The position numbers and the translations under genes were made by a program. Positions 1 through 13,797 of a DNA stretch of 64,000 nt are shown in pieces. Below the pieces are notes generated by a model. The model had not been told where the DNA came from and made no database searches. It worked only from the letters and a program-made list of their open reading frames with translations. Source of the stretch: Sipunculus nudus (taxonomy: Eukaryota > Annelida > Sipuncula > Golfingiida > Sipunculidae); NCBI GenBank assembly GCA_026874595.1, contig CM049306.1:40982019-41046018 (forward strand), written 5' to 3'. The first letter of the stretch is position 1; every line of letters starts with the position of its first letter.

Positions 1-804
1 ACTAACATTCAAATACAAGTACAGCATGGTTTTCCCGATGTAACTTTCTGTAATATATAACATTTGTTGCTGACAAAGTCGACCAGGAAGTGATTTCCTG
101 AAATGTCAGATGGTGTCAAAATGAGAACTGCTGTGATATGGAAAAAAGAAGAAGATAAACTCACACTAATGGCAGCTTAATAGACCTGTCAGACCCGTTA
201 CCCTGCTGTTTGTATTTGCTGCCCGAGCTAACACAAGGTATCACAGATTATACAAGGAGAGATTCCCGTTTATTATCACACCAGCAACAGAACGCAATCA
301 AATCTGGACAAAGTAGCTGACGCCAAGACAATGCCTACGTGAGGGGGACGAACAGTGAGTTCACCGCACTGGTTTATATATTGTATAGTCGCCAGACTGC
401 TAATTGCGTGCGCCAAACCGCTGTTTTGCGCCGCCTGATGTATTTTGCATGACGTTTTGCTTATGTGCTTTATTTACACAAAACACAAACATCGTCGATG
501 GTAAAATGGTTCTACTCGTCAGGTGTACACCAACTCGGCGGGCGGAGAGACACCCTATAGCGCTCTCACCAACCCCATCCCGGCATCTTGTTCGCAATAC
601 GAGACGAAGAACTCCCGTGTTGTAGATTCCCAGGTATTCACGCATTGGAACTGGATTTTATATCATGAGTGCCTTCTTCTTGCGGATATACGATACATAG
701 TATTCTGCATGTTACATTTATCTCGTTGGCATTTATATAAGTGGTAAAATCATATTCGATGACTGAAAGATAAAGAACGACCTATTATTATTCGAATATT
801 TAAT

Positions 805-1135
805 GTAACATCTATATTACCGTGAAATCTGCTTTATAAAATGAAACCTAAAATATTGACCGAGTAAATGAATTTTGTGTTGTACATCACGTTGAAAAGC
901 CAAGAAACGGCCGGGTTGTTGACATTTATTCGTTGCACAAGGTTGTTTTAATGCTGTTCGCTGCATTGTGCAAAGTCTTTCTTATAATTCTGATCTAGAA
1001 TATTTTATCGGGATAATAACGCATCGTTTGATGTACATGCATAATCGTTTTTGATCGGTCATGCAAAAATGCCAACGATTTAATTGATTGTGAAAGAAAA
1101 CGACTAGCCATCGATATGATCGATTCATTTGCACA
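805..1135 (+). repeat. Dispersed repeat A, copy 1
   Basis: Shares with 14855-15170, in inverse orientation, blocks such as GTACATCACGTTGAAA, GGTTGTTGAC and TCGTTGCACA. About 300 bp, no coding potential. Confidence 0.75.
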
Positions 1136-2520
1136 CCGCAAATTCATTTATTAAAATAATATTAAAAAGAATAGAAAACTGCTGTAGATGCTAACATATT
1201 TGCACTGTCAAGAACCAGAGCATTCCTTTTAACTCTCTGTATATTGCTCATCGGGCTACTTAAAACGACCGAAGATCGATCGACGTTTTGAATTCCCTCA
1301 TTCTACCTATAGATGCATGTACTGAGGTTAAAAATATGGCAAATCAATTTCAAGTATAAAACTTTCCATAACTTGAAGGGCGAATATTATCAGTAAAATG
1401 GTTTCAAATAGAGTAAAAGTACAATCAAAACTGAGCGTGAAATGAGCTTTTATGTTGATTTTCTTTCAAAGCAGGCTTCTTCTGGTACGTTTCTTTTGTC
1501 ATTTACATTTGGCATGCCTTATGTCATACTAAGAAATTGATATAATGAAAGTCTTTCTTTTTTATTTGGCTAACCAGATATTGTTAATGGCTATAATGTG
1601 CATAAATATATATGCCTTGAGTCGGTTTTAATTGACTATATTATAAATAATAACAATTAAGTCACTTAAATATAACACTATTTTCAACCAATTAAATGGT
1701 AAAAAATATAGATTAAACATAATTTTAGGTTATCAACTAAATCATCATTTCATATACATCGCACTTTGGACTGATATTTGTATGAACTTCAAAACCTTGA
1801 ATTAAAACTAATTTCTATAATGATTAAAACATTACAAACTTGCCAGAAGTATTTTGTTGTAGTAGAAGTACATTTATGTTCAGTTGTTTTTTAATGGGGT
1901 CCTGGAAACATTTCAGAGGGATATATATCCATTGCATACTTACATTTATACAGTCATGAATATATACAATGTGCATATAATGGTGATCGAAATTTATAAA
2001 TGTATGAAAACACATATGGTTATATATGAAACAAATATAAAAAAATAAAGCAATATAAAAATCGATAAGTAAGACTATAATTATTATAGTATAACTATAT
2101 ATATATATCATAACTATAATCATATGAGGCTTAATACATGGAGACAAGATATGTAACGTTGTTTTACACGTTTCACATCAGGGGCGCGACTTTCATCACT
2201 CGGAAGTTGTTTCTAGTAATGCGGGCCTGCATAAAGAAAACTTGATTTAAACCTGACAGTCAGTTCTCGGTTTCACGAACGCAAGATGGCCACGGGCCGT
2301 TTTTCGTGTATTGTACGGATACTTAAACCATGTCCAAAAGCAGAGGGTGCGTCACTAGATAAACATTGAAAAAATAAGATGTATATGAATTAGCGATATT
2401 ATAACCACTGTTCCACGATCATCCAACATAGCTGAATGATTAGTGAGAAGGACTGTAGTATTTTAATCGAAGTTTTTTTTTTTGGTAACAATGCGAGCAG
2501 CTAAATTTATTTTAGTCTCC
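1136..2520. other. AT-rich sequence without recognised features
   Basis: Short open frames only, such as the Tyr/Ile-rich minus-strand frame at 1824-2147, all low-complexity; nothing supported. Confidence 0.6.
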
Positions 2521-2527
2521 GGATTTG

Positions 2528-2745
2528 TTACATGTAAGATTTTGAGCATCCACCCCAAGCAGAAATACAGTAGTCAATGTGGCTTTGAATAAGACAATGA
2601 TATATAAGTTTAAGAGTTGGCGTTTGTAGGAATTTGCTTAGTTTAAGAAGGATATGTAAATTTTTGATACTTTTATCCCAAACAAAATCTACAAAATCTT
2701 CCCATTTCAAGCTGGAGTCAACGCTCGCGATCAAACGGAACAGTT
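2528..2745 (-). mobile_element. Jockey-type LINE reverse transcriptase fragment
   Basis: Minus-strand translation gives SVDSSLKWEDFVDFV, NLHILLKLSKFLQTPTLKLI and YHCLIQSHIDYCISAWGGCS. This is the RT thumb region (VTIDSSLKWxxHV...IDYCxSVWG) of non-LTR elements. Only about 70 codons remain and the ends are lost in AT-rich DNA. Confidence 0.7.
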
Positions 2746-4865
2746 TTGTATTATTTTCAGATAATAGTGTAATATTATTAATGTAAATATTTTAGTCAAA
2801 TTAAAGCTTTGGCTAAAATACTTAATACATCATAATACTTGATTTAGCAGGGTTGGTATACATGAACATTTAGGGTAGGGTCAGTTCGATTTATTATTAT
2901 ATCGTCGATAGAAAATGTTTATTTTTTTGTACCTTTGTTATGTGACATGATGTCATTTCGAACATTATATTCAGATTGGAAAGGTTTAGGTTATATATAC
3001 TGTGATTTTATCAATGGAAGGCAAAAAAAAAATCAAAGTACACAGTTCTCAATTGTGTGTGTGTGTTTTAAATAAGGCTCTAATTAGAATGGTTAAACCT
3101 TACCCGTAACGTCTTTCATGACTTTGCATTCGAATATACCCTACTCATTTAACAAATATACCGTTATATGACTTTTTCAAGAGATATATTTTCAAATAAA
3201 AAAAAACATTTTTTTAAGATCTTTCAACTTCTTGGATCGGATTTGCCGGAATAAAAGCAATAAAATATTTCACCTCTAAATAACTTTAACAATTACAGTA
3301 ATACCAAGACATATCGAGTTCAATAATGGCTTCCTTTTGGCATCACATAAGGCAACATTGTCTATGTTATCTTACCCTGCATGATACAAAAAAACTGTCC
3401 GTTAACCTAACCGTGCAGGCAAAATGTACAATGTTACATCTATTGTAACTGTTATTATTAAAAAGCGAGATGTGCTTTGCAATCCAGAAGTTAAATACAG
3501 CCTTTTTAGCTGCTTTGAATGTATAATAACCATTACTGAACAAATTTCCAAATGAATAAATCACCTTATTTCTTAATTATACTATTTGATATAATTTGTA
3601 TGCTATAGCTATATCACCTTTAATATTATATATATATATATGACACTTTGTTCTAGTTCTAGTTCAGTTAAGATCTGAATCTTACCCAAAACACATGTAT
3701 GTATGCAACTGAAGACATTTAAATAAGAATAAATATCTGGCTGATTCGCAGAGCACATTCCTAAAATCAGCTAAGATAAATTTCTTTTACACAAGATTAC
3801 CTGCTTTATATTTCCCATTTTGCCTGTGACATGTTATACACAGCAAATAGGAAGACCGATTCTTTACCATGAGTGTACATTTCTACAGATTCAAAATCAT
3901 AATTATAGTTAAACATGGTTTTCACAGGTAAAATAAAATATTAAGTCACGGTATAATGAGGGTATATGTAAACATATGAATAAAAGGGAAATAAAAAATA
4001 TATTTCATTCAGCACCTTGCAAATCTATATGCAGTATAATATTTGTTTGTATCTATCTGACAGGATATATTTGTGGAGATTTGAAAATATCAGTTATAAA
4101 ACATGTCCCCAGTTATAAATATTTATAAATCATTTTATTTCGCTGAAATAATATACATGTATTATATATTATGCCCAAAATAAAAATGGCACAACTTAAA
4201 TTAGAACATACTTAAAGAAATTCCATTGCATGCGTACATGAAACATTTTCCTTTACACAGATTGAAAGCACAGTATGATTCGATCGGTTATCCGGAGTGA
4301 ATATTCGCGTGGCAGAAAGTACTTAACATTCAAACAATTTTGTTTCGGTATTGGATTTTCATAAAGCACGATCAAAAGTGGTTATAGTTTTTCTACAGGC
4401 TGATTGCGGATTTTATTAGGCGGCTGACGAGTGTCTTACATATTATTTTTTTTCAGGATCCTGGTTATAGACTTACAGAAAGCAGTTTTTCTGACAACTT
4501 TTTATTTTCATCTTTCATAGATCATTCATTTTCTTTCGGAATAAAATGCAATATTGAAAAAAAGTTGATGGTATATTACATGCTGGTATATTGCAGGTTA
4601 AATTAAGATTAAGGAAAAAAAAGGGGGGGGGGGGGGTCCAAACCAGGAGGACAAATGAAAACCCTAACGAAAAGGTCCTCAGGTCTGAATAAGCGGGGGT
4701 CCAGGCGACAAAATTTTGTCTGAAGCCCTTAACAACGTTGTTTCTGATGAAAAAAAGGGGGGGGGGGGGGTTCCGGATCCGCTTCTGGAAAGGATATATT
4801 AGGATTATTAGTTTACCTTTCTCTTCTTCTCTGGAGAAATAATAGAATTAAGTGAGCTGAGACTG
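2746..4865. other. Unassigned AT-rich sequence with two poly(G) runs
   Basis: Downstream (minus-strand sense) of the 5-kb exon, so presumably intron of that gene. A(7-8)G(11-14) runs near 4623 and 4755 suggest a decayed repeat. No further exon was recognised. Confidence 0.5.
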
Positions 4866-4869
4866 TTAC

Positions 4870-5291
4870 CTTAGAAGTTCTGGATGGTAAGTGAAAGCCA
4901 TCCAGGAGAACTCGCTGCCGGGCAGGTAGGGCGCGGCTGGCAGACTGGATGTCATCGCCTGGAAGTTGGTCCCGACCGTCACAGGTAGCGGGCTGGACGG
5001 GTACTGGGTGGCGGGGTTACAGCCCGCGGTCATCACCCCCCGGGCGTCTGTTGTGTACTGTCTGTATCCGAACTGGGGGACCAGGCTGTAGCGAGAATGC
5101 AGGGCTGTCCACGGGTTAGACTGTGACAAAAGTTCACCCGAAAACGGTGCCGGTCGTGGCATATATGGATGAAAACCCGTGAAACTTTTCATCTGAAATT
5201 CTCCCAAAAGTCGCTCTTTGTCCTGAACTGAAGGTAGTGGAGAGGGCGTCCCTTCCTTCGCATGAAGCGCCACCCCGCCAGGTTGAAACAT
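4870..5291 (-). CDS. First coding exon of an unidentified gene
   Basis: On the minus strand an ATG (5291) is preceded by an in-frame TAA, runs open for 140 codons and ends at a donor-like CTAAG|GTAAC (phase 2). The protein starts MFQPGGVALHAKEGTPSPLP and is rich in Pro, Ser, Tyr and Phe (PYMPRPAPF, SLPAAPYLPGSEF, then WMAFTYHPELLR). It has no signal peptide or membrane segment. GC content is clearly higher than in the flanks. The composition resembles the unstructured N-terminal region of a developmental transcription factor, but no diagnostic domain is present, so that is a guess. No continuing exon was recognised between 4869 and 1; the rest of the gene is probably beyond the left edge. Confidence 0.55.
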
Positions 5292-5888
5292 CGTGGATAT
5301 AGTGACTTCAGACGTGCAAAATAGAAATTAATAGAGTTTTCAGCAAGTCTAAATTGCCGTTGCTCGTTCGGCATGTGGTGGTGAAATGTGGAACCTAAGG
5401 GCCGGGGTAAAAGGGGCTGAGGGATCAGCAAGTATGTAAAATTACCCACCAATATTTTGATGCGGTAAAACAAACCAAGTCGATTCCCGCTGTGAAAACG
5501 ATGCTAAGACTGTTTGCAGTCAACGGAACGTTTGGTTAGTATAAATAATCGCGAGAAAAACAAGCCATGTCCCGCTGTGCCATTAAGGAATCGTTTTCGG
5601 CCGAGCCGAGCGATCGGGCGCTGCCGTCTGCAGAGCACGTTTCATCTACATAAACAAGTCTGATTTCCCGCAAATCTTAGCACCTCGTCCAAGTAATAGT
5701 CGCCTAATCGTAGGTCAGAGGTTGCGATATGTTGCCAGACAATCGAATGCCAGCTTTTAGCCCAAATTTATCCCCGGGTCTATCAGGGCAACTATCAGCC
5801 CTCCCCCACGGCGCAGTGTTTATGGTGCTGCTGCTCTTCATAAAATGTAGTTAAGACCTGGGATGGGTCACCCATGGTTAAAGCAAAC

Positions 5889-6029
5889 ATGGCTGGATTA
5901 ACGAGACCTACCGGACCGAGCTGGGGGAGCGGCACTGACCCCGTGCCGACTTCTGGAGGACCTCTTCCGGCGTGCTGCTGGGGACAGGCGCCGGGACTGT
6001 CTCAGCAACACGTGGCATACCTATACTAA
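5889..6029 (+). other. GC-rich block with a 46-codon open frame
   Basis: An unusually GC-rich block in an AT-rich flank. An ATG frame encodes MAGLTRPTGPSWGSGTDPVP and ends in TAA. It lies about 0.6 kb upstream of the minus-strand exon at 5 kb, divergently oriented. It could be a short upstream exon, part of a promoter island for that gene, or chance; no family was recognised. Confidence 0.25.
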
Positions 6030-6496
6030 CGTAATCTCTGGCTAATGCTATCCTTAAACTAATTAATAAATATCACTTCATATACTAGTATGCTTAACAA
6101 ATTAATCAAGGCCGCGGCAAGAAGAACCTGTATCTATCGCAGGGGGCCATGTACCCATGCATCCCTTCCGTACTATCTCACCTCATCGCACTTTACATCC
6201 CATATTGAACTTTCCAGACACTAAATGTCTTCTAGGATATTACATATGAAAGTAAGTTTCAAACCGTTTTCAGTCATGTTAACATCAAGTTTCATTACCG
6301 GTTCACTGCATTTGTTTCTGCAACAATTTTACATAAAAAGAGATCTATCCCGGAGACGTCATAACTTATTTCTGGATTTGTCATGAATAACTAAGGAAAA
6401 AGGAGGACATGCATCCTAAAATAACTGATAATTATAGTTAAACCATTGTAATAAAAAGATTTTTTTTATCCATTATTGATTTCTATTTATGTTGTA

Positions 6497-6497
<1 letters not shown>

Positions 6498-6569
<72 letters not shown>
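6498..6569. repeat. (AT)n microsatellite
   Basis: About 36 uninterrupted AT units. Confidence 0.97.
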
Positions 6570-6572
<3 letters not shown>

Positions 6573-7239
6573 GCTGCATTTCGATTTCTTCGCGATCCGT
6601 TGTTTGTGTATATTTAAGTGAAATGTACAATACACATGTGTAATAAATGAGCTCATGTTCTATAATATTTATGCTGTCACGTTTACGATTTGAGACAAAA
6701 AACTATACACAGACATGCACCTAAAACACAAGCTCAGCATCATGTTTATAGATGTTAACATTTCTTCAATGATGTACAGTACGTCTGCGTCAGAACATTT
6801 CCTAAGTGTCAGAACGATATGTGCTGAAGCTGATCTGATCACGTGATGGAGCGGGGGATCTGTTCCGGTGCCCTGCACGTCAGGTGTGGTGCTGGCATGC
6901 CCCCCGCTGGTAACCATATGTACGATGATATGTTCCTGTATACATAGGATAAACATCTTAATTGTCAGCAGAACAACACACCTCCTAGCGGGGCGTGTTA
7001 TCACGTGACCCACAAAACACATTCTCATTGCCGGACACACGCGGGTCACCGTGAGAATCAGGCCTGCTCTCCACTCACACAATTCAGGAATTAATAATAT
7101 GGGTTAAGTATAACTGAAAATACGACTGTATCGTATATTTTATTATGGAACAAACCATTATTGCATAAACAGACCAGTATTTGATTTATTTTAATTGTAA
7201 TGTCGGAGTAATTTGATTTCGCCTTATTTCAGGATACGA

Positions 7240-7362
<123 letters not shown>

Positions 7363-8201
7363 GTGAGAGAGAGAAAGAGTGCACGAGAAAGATAGATTAC
7401 GGATTCAGATATGTGTATGTGTTTGTTTTATTTATAGATAACAGGTTCAAAATTTCACAACTAGATTATTGTTTAATGATCTAAATAAACTCACTTCAGT
7501 TAATTTGGTTCTGGTAGAAACTTGTTTTTTTTCACAAAACATTGTGACTTTAATCTCTACCTAACGCTTTCTTAAGTGAAATCTGGTTTTTAAGCGTATA
7601 CTGGCCCTTACAAACTTGAACAGACGGACCGCTAATGTGATAATTAGGACTATATAATGTATAGTGACTATATATGCCTCTGCTGTCTTCAATGCAACTG
7701 TTGTATTATTATAAAATCAAGTTTTTGTATGTAAAACAAAAAACTTAAATTAAACATCAAAAAGTAAAACAGAAACAACAAACAACAGACAAAAACCCTA
7801 TAAACATTCTGAATGCCATCACCGGCAACGGTTACCTAACTCAAGGACTGTTTTTACATAATACTGCACAGTTAGATAACAGCGATACAAATCAGACCGC
7901 TCTTCACGTACTATAAACGATTGTTTACGTATCCTCTCCTGTCTCATGACTATCTCAACCCAAACACATTACTCAGCATAAGCAAATAAACTCGGCTGTC
8001 GTGGTTAGAACCATATACCCTTTTTCTGTGTTTCTTTATAAACATTACGTTGGTGGTCTTATTGTGCAAAGCCTGGTTATATACCTCAACTTAGGACTAG
8101 ATGAGTTACCTATACAACGTGTTATGGCACACCTGTTGTGATTGCCAATTCAGTACAAAATTATCTCACCTTAAGCATATATGTGTGCTGATGTTGGCTT
8201 T

Positions 8202-8251
8202 ATATATATATATATATATATACAAACATATATACTTACAAAGTAGTATGT

Positions 8252-8309
<58 letters not shown>

Positions 8310-8322
8310 TACATATATATAT

Positions 8323-8366
<44 letters not shown>

Positions 8367-8382
8367 AGAGCGAGAGAGAGAA
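8202..8382. repeat. Interrupted (TA)n then (GA)n
   Basis: Two TA tracts followed by about 20 GA units; open frames across it are artefacts. Confidence 0.96.
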
Positions 8383-8419
8383 AAAAATATAAGATATCCA
8401 GGATCATATTTTTCTTAAA

Positions 8420-10069
8420 TATGCAATTTTTGCGCAAATTGTGATAATGGTGAAGTGCATAACAGATGACTTAGTCAATTTTTAACTTTCATTAAATATT
8501 TTTTATCATAATTTCACGGGGTGTAAAGGTAAACGGATAAATGTAGATTGACTACATTTTCATTTTATATAATTTTTATTATCATAGCGCGATATGTATT
8601 GTGCGCAGAAGTGCATGTCGCATTACCTTACCGGGTTTTCTGTATACATTGTCATCTGACATGAGGGTTGCTATAAACTTTAGACATTAAAAGAAAACTT
8701 TTCAATTGCTTTAAAAATTCTTTTTTTTTGTTGTGAAGCATATATTTTTATGACTATTATTTATCGCAATAAAGGTATGACCTTTTGAATGAAATTGTAA
8801 TACTGGAATCGATTTAGGATATTCTTTCAGTTTCTATACCCCTCTCTCGTCTTATAGATTTCACTCATAAAGCTGACATGCATCTTGTCTCGTATTCCCG
8901 TTTTCTGTAAGCTTGCGAAGCCTTAGGGAATATATGAAATGCATGCTTTCCATGGTGCTACTGCCTAGCAATTTATTTATAACAGTCATCAGTCAGTAAC
9001 CTTTTTATCAGTGCTGTCAACTACACCAGTCCAACGTGTCATTGAAAGGTATACATACAGCATTGACATAAACAGGCTGATAATGTTATTTTATAGCCGT
9101 ATACGCACTGTTTTACCCTAAACCCCTGAATAATAAACGTATTTTCATAAAAAAATATTCTGCAGCCAAAACAATTAATATTCCCTTGGTTTGGAGCCTT
9201 AAAATAGATGTATGTGTATGCGTATATGCAAATGTGTCTGTGTGAGACGATACCAATATGAGGACTTGAGGGCTAACGTAAACCACAACCAAAGCTCATT
9301 AATTAAGTGAGCGAATTTTTAGTATCATTTTCACCAACCTCCCGTATTCTATGCTAACTCATCAACAAATATATCCATTACAACCGGCGGTGAATGACAC
9401 GGAGTGTTCGGGTCTTTTATATTGGCAAAAAACATCATGTTTTGTTATATTTCAAATGACAAATGTAAACATTTATCTACCTTATCTTTAACGGGTAAGC
9501 TTCCTGTTTGAACCTCTGGCTTGAATTAACTTTAATTTGACAAAACACGCAATAAAAACTAAAAGTAATAGGACCCGAATGATTGAGTGGACTGCGCATG
9601 TTTGTGAAAAAGGTCTATTATAGCGATTTTATTTCAAATAATTCTTCAATTACTGTGATTCTTCCGTGTTCTAATTATAGTTTATACATTTTAGTCTGCA
9701 TTGTCTCCAATTACAAATTATATTGTTCGCGTTTTATGGCTTCTTTGTTAACTTAAGCACAATCTGAAAAATACAAATATATATAGCCGTTAAACGTGTT
9801 TGTGCACAAATGGATAATATCAGAAGTCGGCAGGCTCAGCGTATCAAGCATAACAATTGCCTGTGAAAGTCACGTATTCATTGCTCGCTCCACCAAATTA
9901 TGGCACATCACTGGTGGCATCATAATTACTAAGCGATTCTTAATGACAGTTCTTGTATTGTTTGAATCTTGAATAACCCTGGAATTCTGAAATTTACCCT
10001 AGAAACCAATAAAATCGTCGGATCCACTGAAATATTCACTTTTTTTACTTTGCTGAAATATTTACTTGT

Positions 10070-10070
<1 letters not shown>
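8420..10070. other. AT-rich sequence without recognised features
   Basis: No coding-like frame, no strong repeat. Confidence 0.6.

Positions 10071-10073
<3 letters not shown>

Positions 10074-10126
<53 letters not shown>
10074..10126. repeat. (TA)n microsatellite
   Basis: About 26 TA units. Confidence 0.96.
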
Positions 10127-10127
<1 letters not shown>

Positions 10128-10544
10128 TTTGATATTGGTCAATCGAATCTTCTTTTTTTCGGATTTTTAGAGATGCTAACCCTTTTCCCACCTTCCACGG
10201 TTCCTAAATGTGTACGATAATTCCCTTTTTTCCTCGAAATTCACAACGCGGATGCAGCAATGTTTGCAAATACCCGTCCCCTGCCATCATCCTGAATTAG
10301 GCTTTTTTTAACAGTGAGCTAGATGATTTAGCGGTGCTCCCCTCTCATTATAGTGGTCGTATCATATGACAGATAGCTGTTCGTGATGAAAGACCCTTCA
10401 TTCCGCTCAGTCATTTTATGTTCCTGTTATTATACCCAGTACAGACCAACAAGCCCAAATGTCACAACAAAACTAAACACTAGCATGAAAGGTAGGTGAT
10501 GTCGCATCTTTCTTCTATATGTCCGTGTATACAGTGGTACAGGA

Positions 10545-11650
10545 TGATCAAACCTAGGGTTGTCAGGATGTTAGGATTTAGCACACCTTGACTAAGATAT
10601 CGTCAGGGTGTTTAGACTGTAACATGATATTGGCTAGGTTGTTGTCAGGTTGTTAAGAGTTGGACTTAAACGGGTTGTGAGCTACGTTTTTTTTCATGAA
10701 GGTTTTGGGTGTAACATGATGGATATAGAGTAACTATCTAGATTAAGGTGTTGTTAAGAGGATCGGAGATCCTATATAGGGTGATGATTATTAAAGAGTG
10801 TCACAGGTTTTGTATTGGAGTACTGTCATGATGTTAAAAAAGTAACCGGATCTTTGCCAGGGTGTTTACAGGGTGTGTGCAAGTAACAACAACTTGGCCA
10901 GGGAGCTATCTTGGTGTTTACATTGTAGCAGGATCTGGGCTTGGGTTTGTCAGAATGTTTATAGTGTAAGAGCATCTACCACTAGGGCGTTGTTAAAATT
11001 TTTGAAGTGTAACACATTAATTCTTGGCTACAGCACTGTCAGGATGTTATCATTTAAAGATGTTTAGAGTGCAACAGGGTTTGGGCTAGGGAGTTCTTAG
11101 GATGTTTAGTGTAACAGGATCCGGGCAAGGGTGTAATGAGGATGCATAGTGTGTAACAGGATACGGGTTAGGGTGTTATGAGGATAAATCAGGTGCAACA
11201 GGATCTGGGCTATGGTGTAATGAGGATATCAAGATTTAAACAGGATTCAGGCTAGGGTGTTATGAGGATATTTAGAGTGTAACAGGATCCGGGCTAGTGT
11301 GTTATGAGGATATTTAGTCTGCAACAGGTTCTGGGCTTGGGTGTTATGAGGATGTGTGTAGTTTAACAGGTTCCAGGCTAGGGTGTTATGAGAATGTTTG
11401 AGAGTAACAGGATCCAGAAGAGGGTGTTGTTAGGACGTTTTGTAACAGGAAATTGCTAAGGTAATTGAGGGTTGAGGTGATTTTAGGAAGTTAAAACTAT
11501 ATCAAGATCTGGACTGGGCTTGAGATTGGATGTTTAGAGTATAACAGGATCTTTGTTAGGGGGTTGTATGTATGTTCAGAGTGTGACATACTCTGTAACA
11601 TACTCTGATTAGAGTGTACCAGGATCTGGGCTAGGTTTATCTTCAAAGCA
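10545..11650 (+). repeat. Degenerate ~40-45-bp minisatellite
   Basis: Repeats of a unit containing AACAGGATCCGGGCTAGGGT, then GTTATGAGGATGTTTAGAGT. It is best preserved at about 11100-11440 and decays outward. It ends about 220 bp before the integrin start exon, so it may lie in the 5' intron or the promoter region. Confidence 0.85.
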
Positions 11651-11867
11651 AACAGTTACTCGCTTGGTCAGTTTAACCTTAATCCTTAATGTTTACAGCA
11701 TACGTAAGCATACATAATGAAATACAAATCAGTGTGATACATTTCTTGTAAAGTGGCATACCCGGTACTATTAGTTTTTTTTAATTTGGTTTTTGGTGTG
11801 GGGTCGGGGGGAGGGGGTTTTAATTAAGGAATCAATCAGATTTACTTGGGTACATTTTCTTTTGCAG

Positions 11868-11928
11868 ATGTTCATTCTTTTGGGATACATGTTTGTTGTC
11901 ACGGCAACGTTATCGTTCAGCACACAGA
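11868..11928 (+). CDS. ITGB: Integrin beta exon 1: signal peptide
   Basis: Encodes [20 protein letters not shown], a typical hydrophobic secretory leader, followed by one base of the next codon (phase 1). The acceptor ends in TTTTGCAG immediately before the ATG and the donor is GTGAGT. The start codon therefore lies at an exon boundary, implying an untranslated exon upstream. Confidence 0.88.
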
Positions 11929-13740
11929 GTGAGTGATATGGATTCTCTTTCTACAGCGCACATTATTTGTGTACAGTAGTAATAGCTCATGAGTATACCC
12001 TGAAAATCCCACAGAAAATATTCATTTAAGAAAAGGGATCATATTAATGTCATTATAATTTACTTCAGTCCTGCGTTTGCTCTTAAATGTCATCTAGTGT
12101 TCAATCCGTGAAATAAAGCACTCATTTCAAATTTATGCTACATTTAATTCCTGATTCTCTGTAAAAGACATTATTTGAAGATTTATATTATTTACACTAC
12201 AACGTTGTAGATATGCTTTAAGATCCAGATTAATCTTATCAAGACAAAATAAAATCGTCCTTGGTTTAAAAACTAGTAGGGTCCAACTGGCAATTATCGT
12301 GTTATATTTAAAATATAAATTCCCCGTTCTCCTTCATAATCATCACAACATAAAATACTACATTGTAAGAGGAATAGTGAGGCGTATTTATCAAATTCTA
12401 TTTAAGAGTTGGCGTAACCTATCAGAAAACAACGAATTAAATGCAATATATTTAAAGCATCGCGCCTTATATGGGAAGTCAATATGAGTATGGCAAATTT
12501 CGTCTACTTCTGACCAGCTAAACTTATACAAAAAATAAATGCATCGGTTCCACATTTCTTCCCATTTAAGCCGCTAAAATAAGCTTTCTAACTGTAACGG
12601 AACATTTTCAATAAAAATAACATTTCATTTATAAACAAGAAAGACACATGGTAGTATAAATAAAAAGGTAAAAAAAAAATGAGATATTGTTATGTAGTTT
12701 AATATTAGCCTAAACTAAAAAGTTGCATGCTGTCAATGATTGTTCAAAATACCGCATTTTAAAAATTATTTTTTACAACAATATCAAAATATAAAATACC
12801 TATGCCATCACGATGAAGACCTTAACAGATTAAAGTGATACATAATTTATGGTTTATCATTAATTTTAAACTGATTTACACAAAAAATGTTAATGAAACC
12901 TGGACTCTATGAAATAACAGTTTCTTGATATATTTCCCAAATGATTTCAAGTTATTTTTCCTCAGAATGTAGGTACTTCATTTGGTAATTACGTCAATAC
13001 GCTCCTTTCGCACTGGATATACGCAGCCTTCTCTTTAGCATACCGACTGTTATTTATCGCAGAGTTTGCTTGGTGTTAACATCAGGCGCCTAATGCGGGG
13101 CCTAGAATAAAATCAGACAAACGACAGCGGGTTATCGTGGGTTTAAACGGTGCATTGTATCCGCAAAACGACACCCAGTTCACATTGACCAGAAACTCTT
13201 GGCTCTGTGCCAGCCATCTGGTCCCGAAACCCAGCAAACCATGATAAAGCCAGCAGTTGTAAAGGAGCGTATCACATCAGCTTCAAGAAATTTCTTCTTT
13301 CTCTTTCCCCGTTTTCTGTTTTCCTCTGTTAGGTTTTCTGCATTTTATCTTTCTTCCTCCTTCAGGTAATAAATGACATATACTTACAGGTGAGCTGGGG
13401 GAGAGCCGTCGATGTAGAACAGCTGAGACATGTGGAGAGTGTATACAGGTCCATACGGAGTGCCGCTGGTGCAAACAGGAGGTTACGTAATCATCATGAA
13501 TATATACACACGGAATGCTCGGAGGGTGCATGTCTTACAACTTATCATGGGTGGAAAATGATAAAGTGAAATTAAAGGTTTTGCAAAGTTTAGGACCAAA
13601 GACATTTATTTAAATAACTAAAGTGTTAACTAAGCACTGATTTATTTTAATCATTATCTAACTTTGAACATCTTCGAGTATACAGCTACAGATATATTCA
13701 TAAACGGAATTCTAATTTCACGAAATTTTTAAGCTTTGAA

Positions 13741-13797
<57 letters not shown>

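Noticed and set aside
6669-7082. 137-codon minus-strand frame
   Set aside because: No domain, no upstream context, flanked by microsatellites; probably chance.
8101-8418. ORF with YIYIYI and RERERE runs
   Set aside because: Translation of (TA)n and (GA)n microsatellites; the same applies at 9969-10220, 20121-20458, 23506-23715 and 50715-51257.
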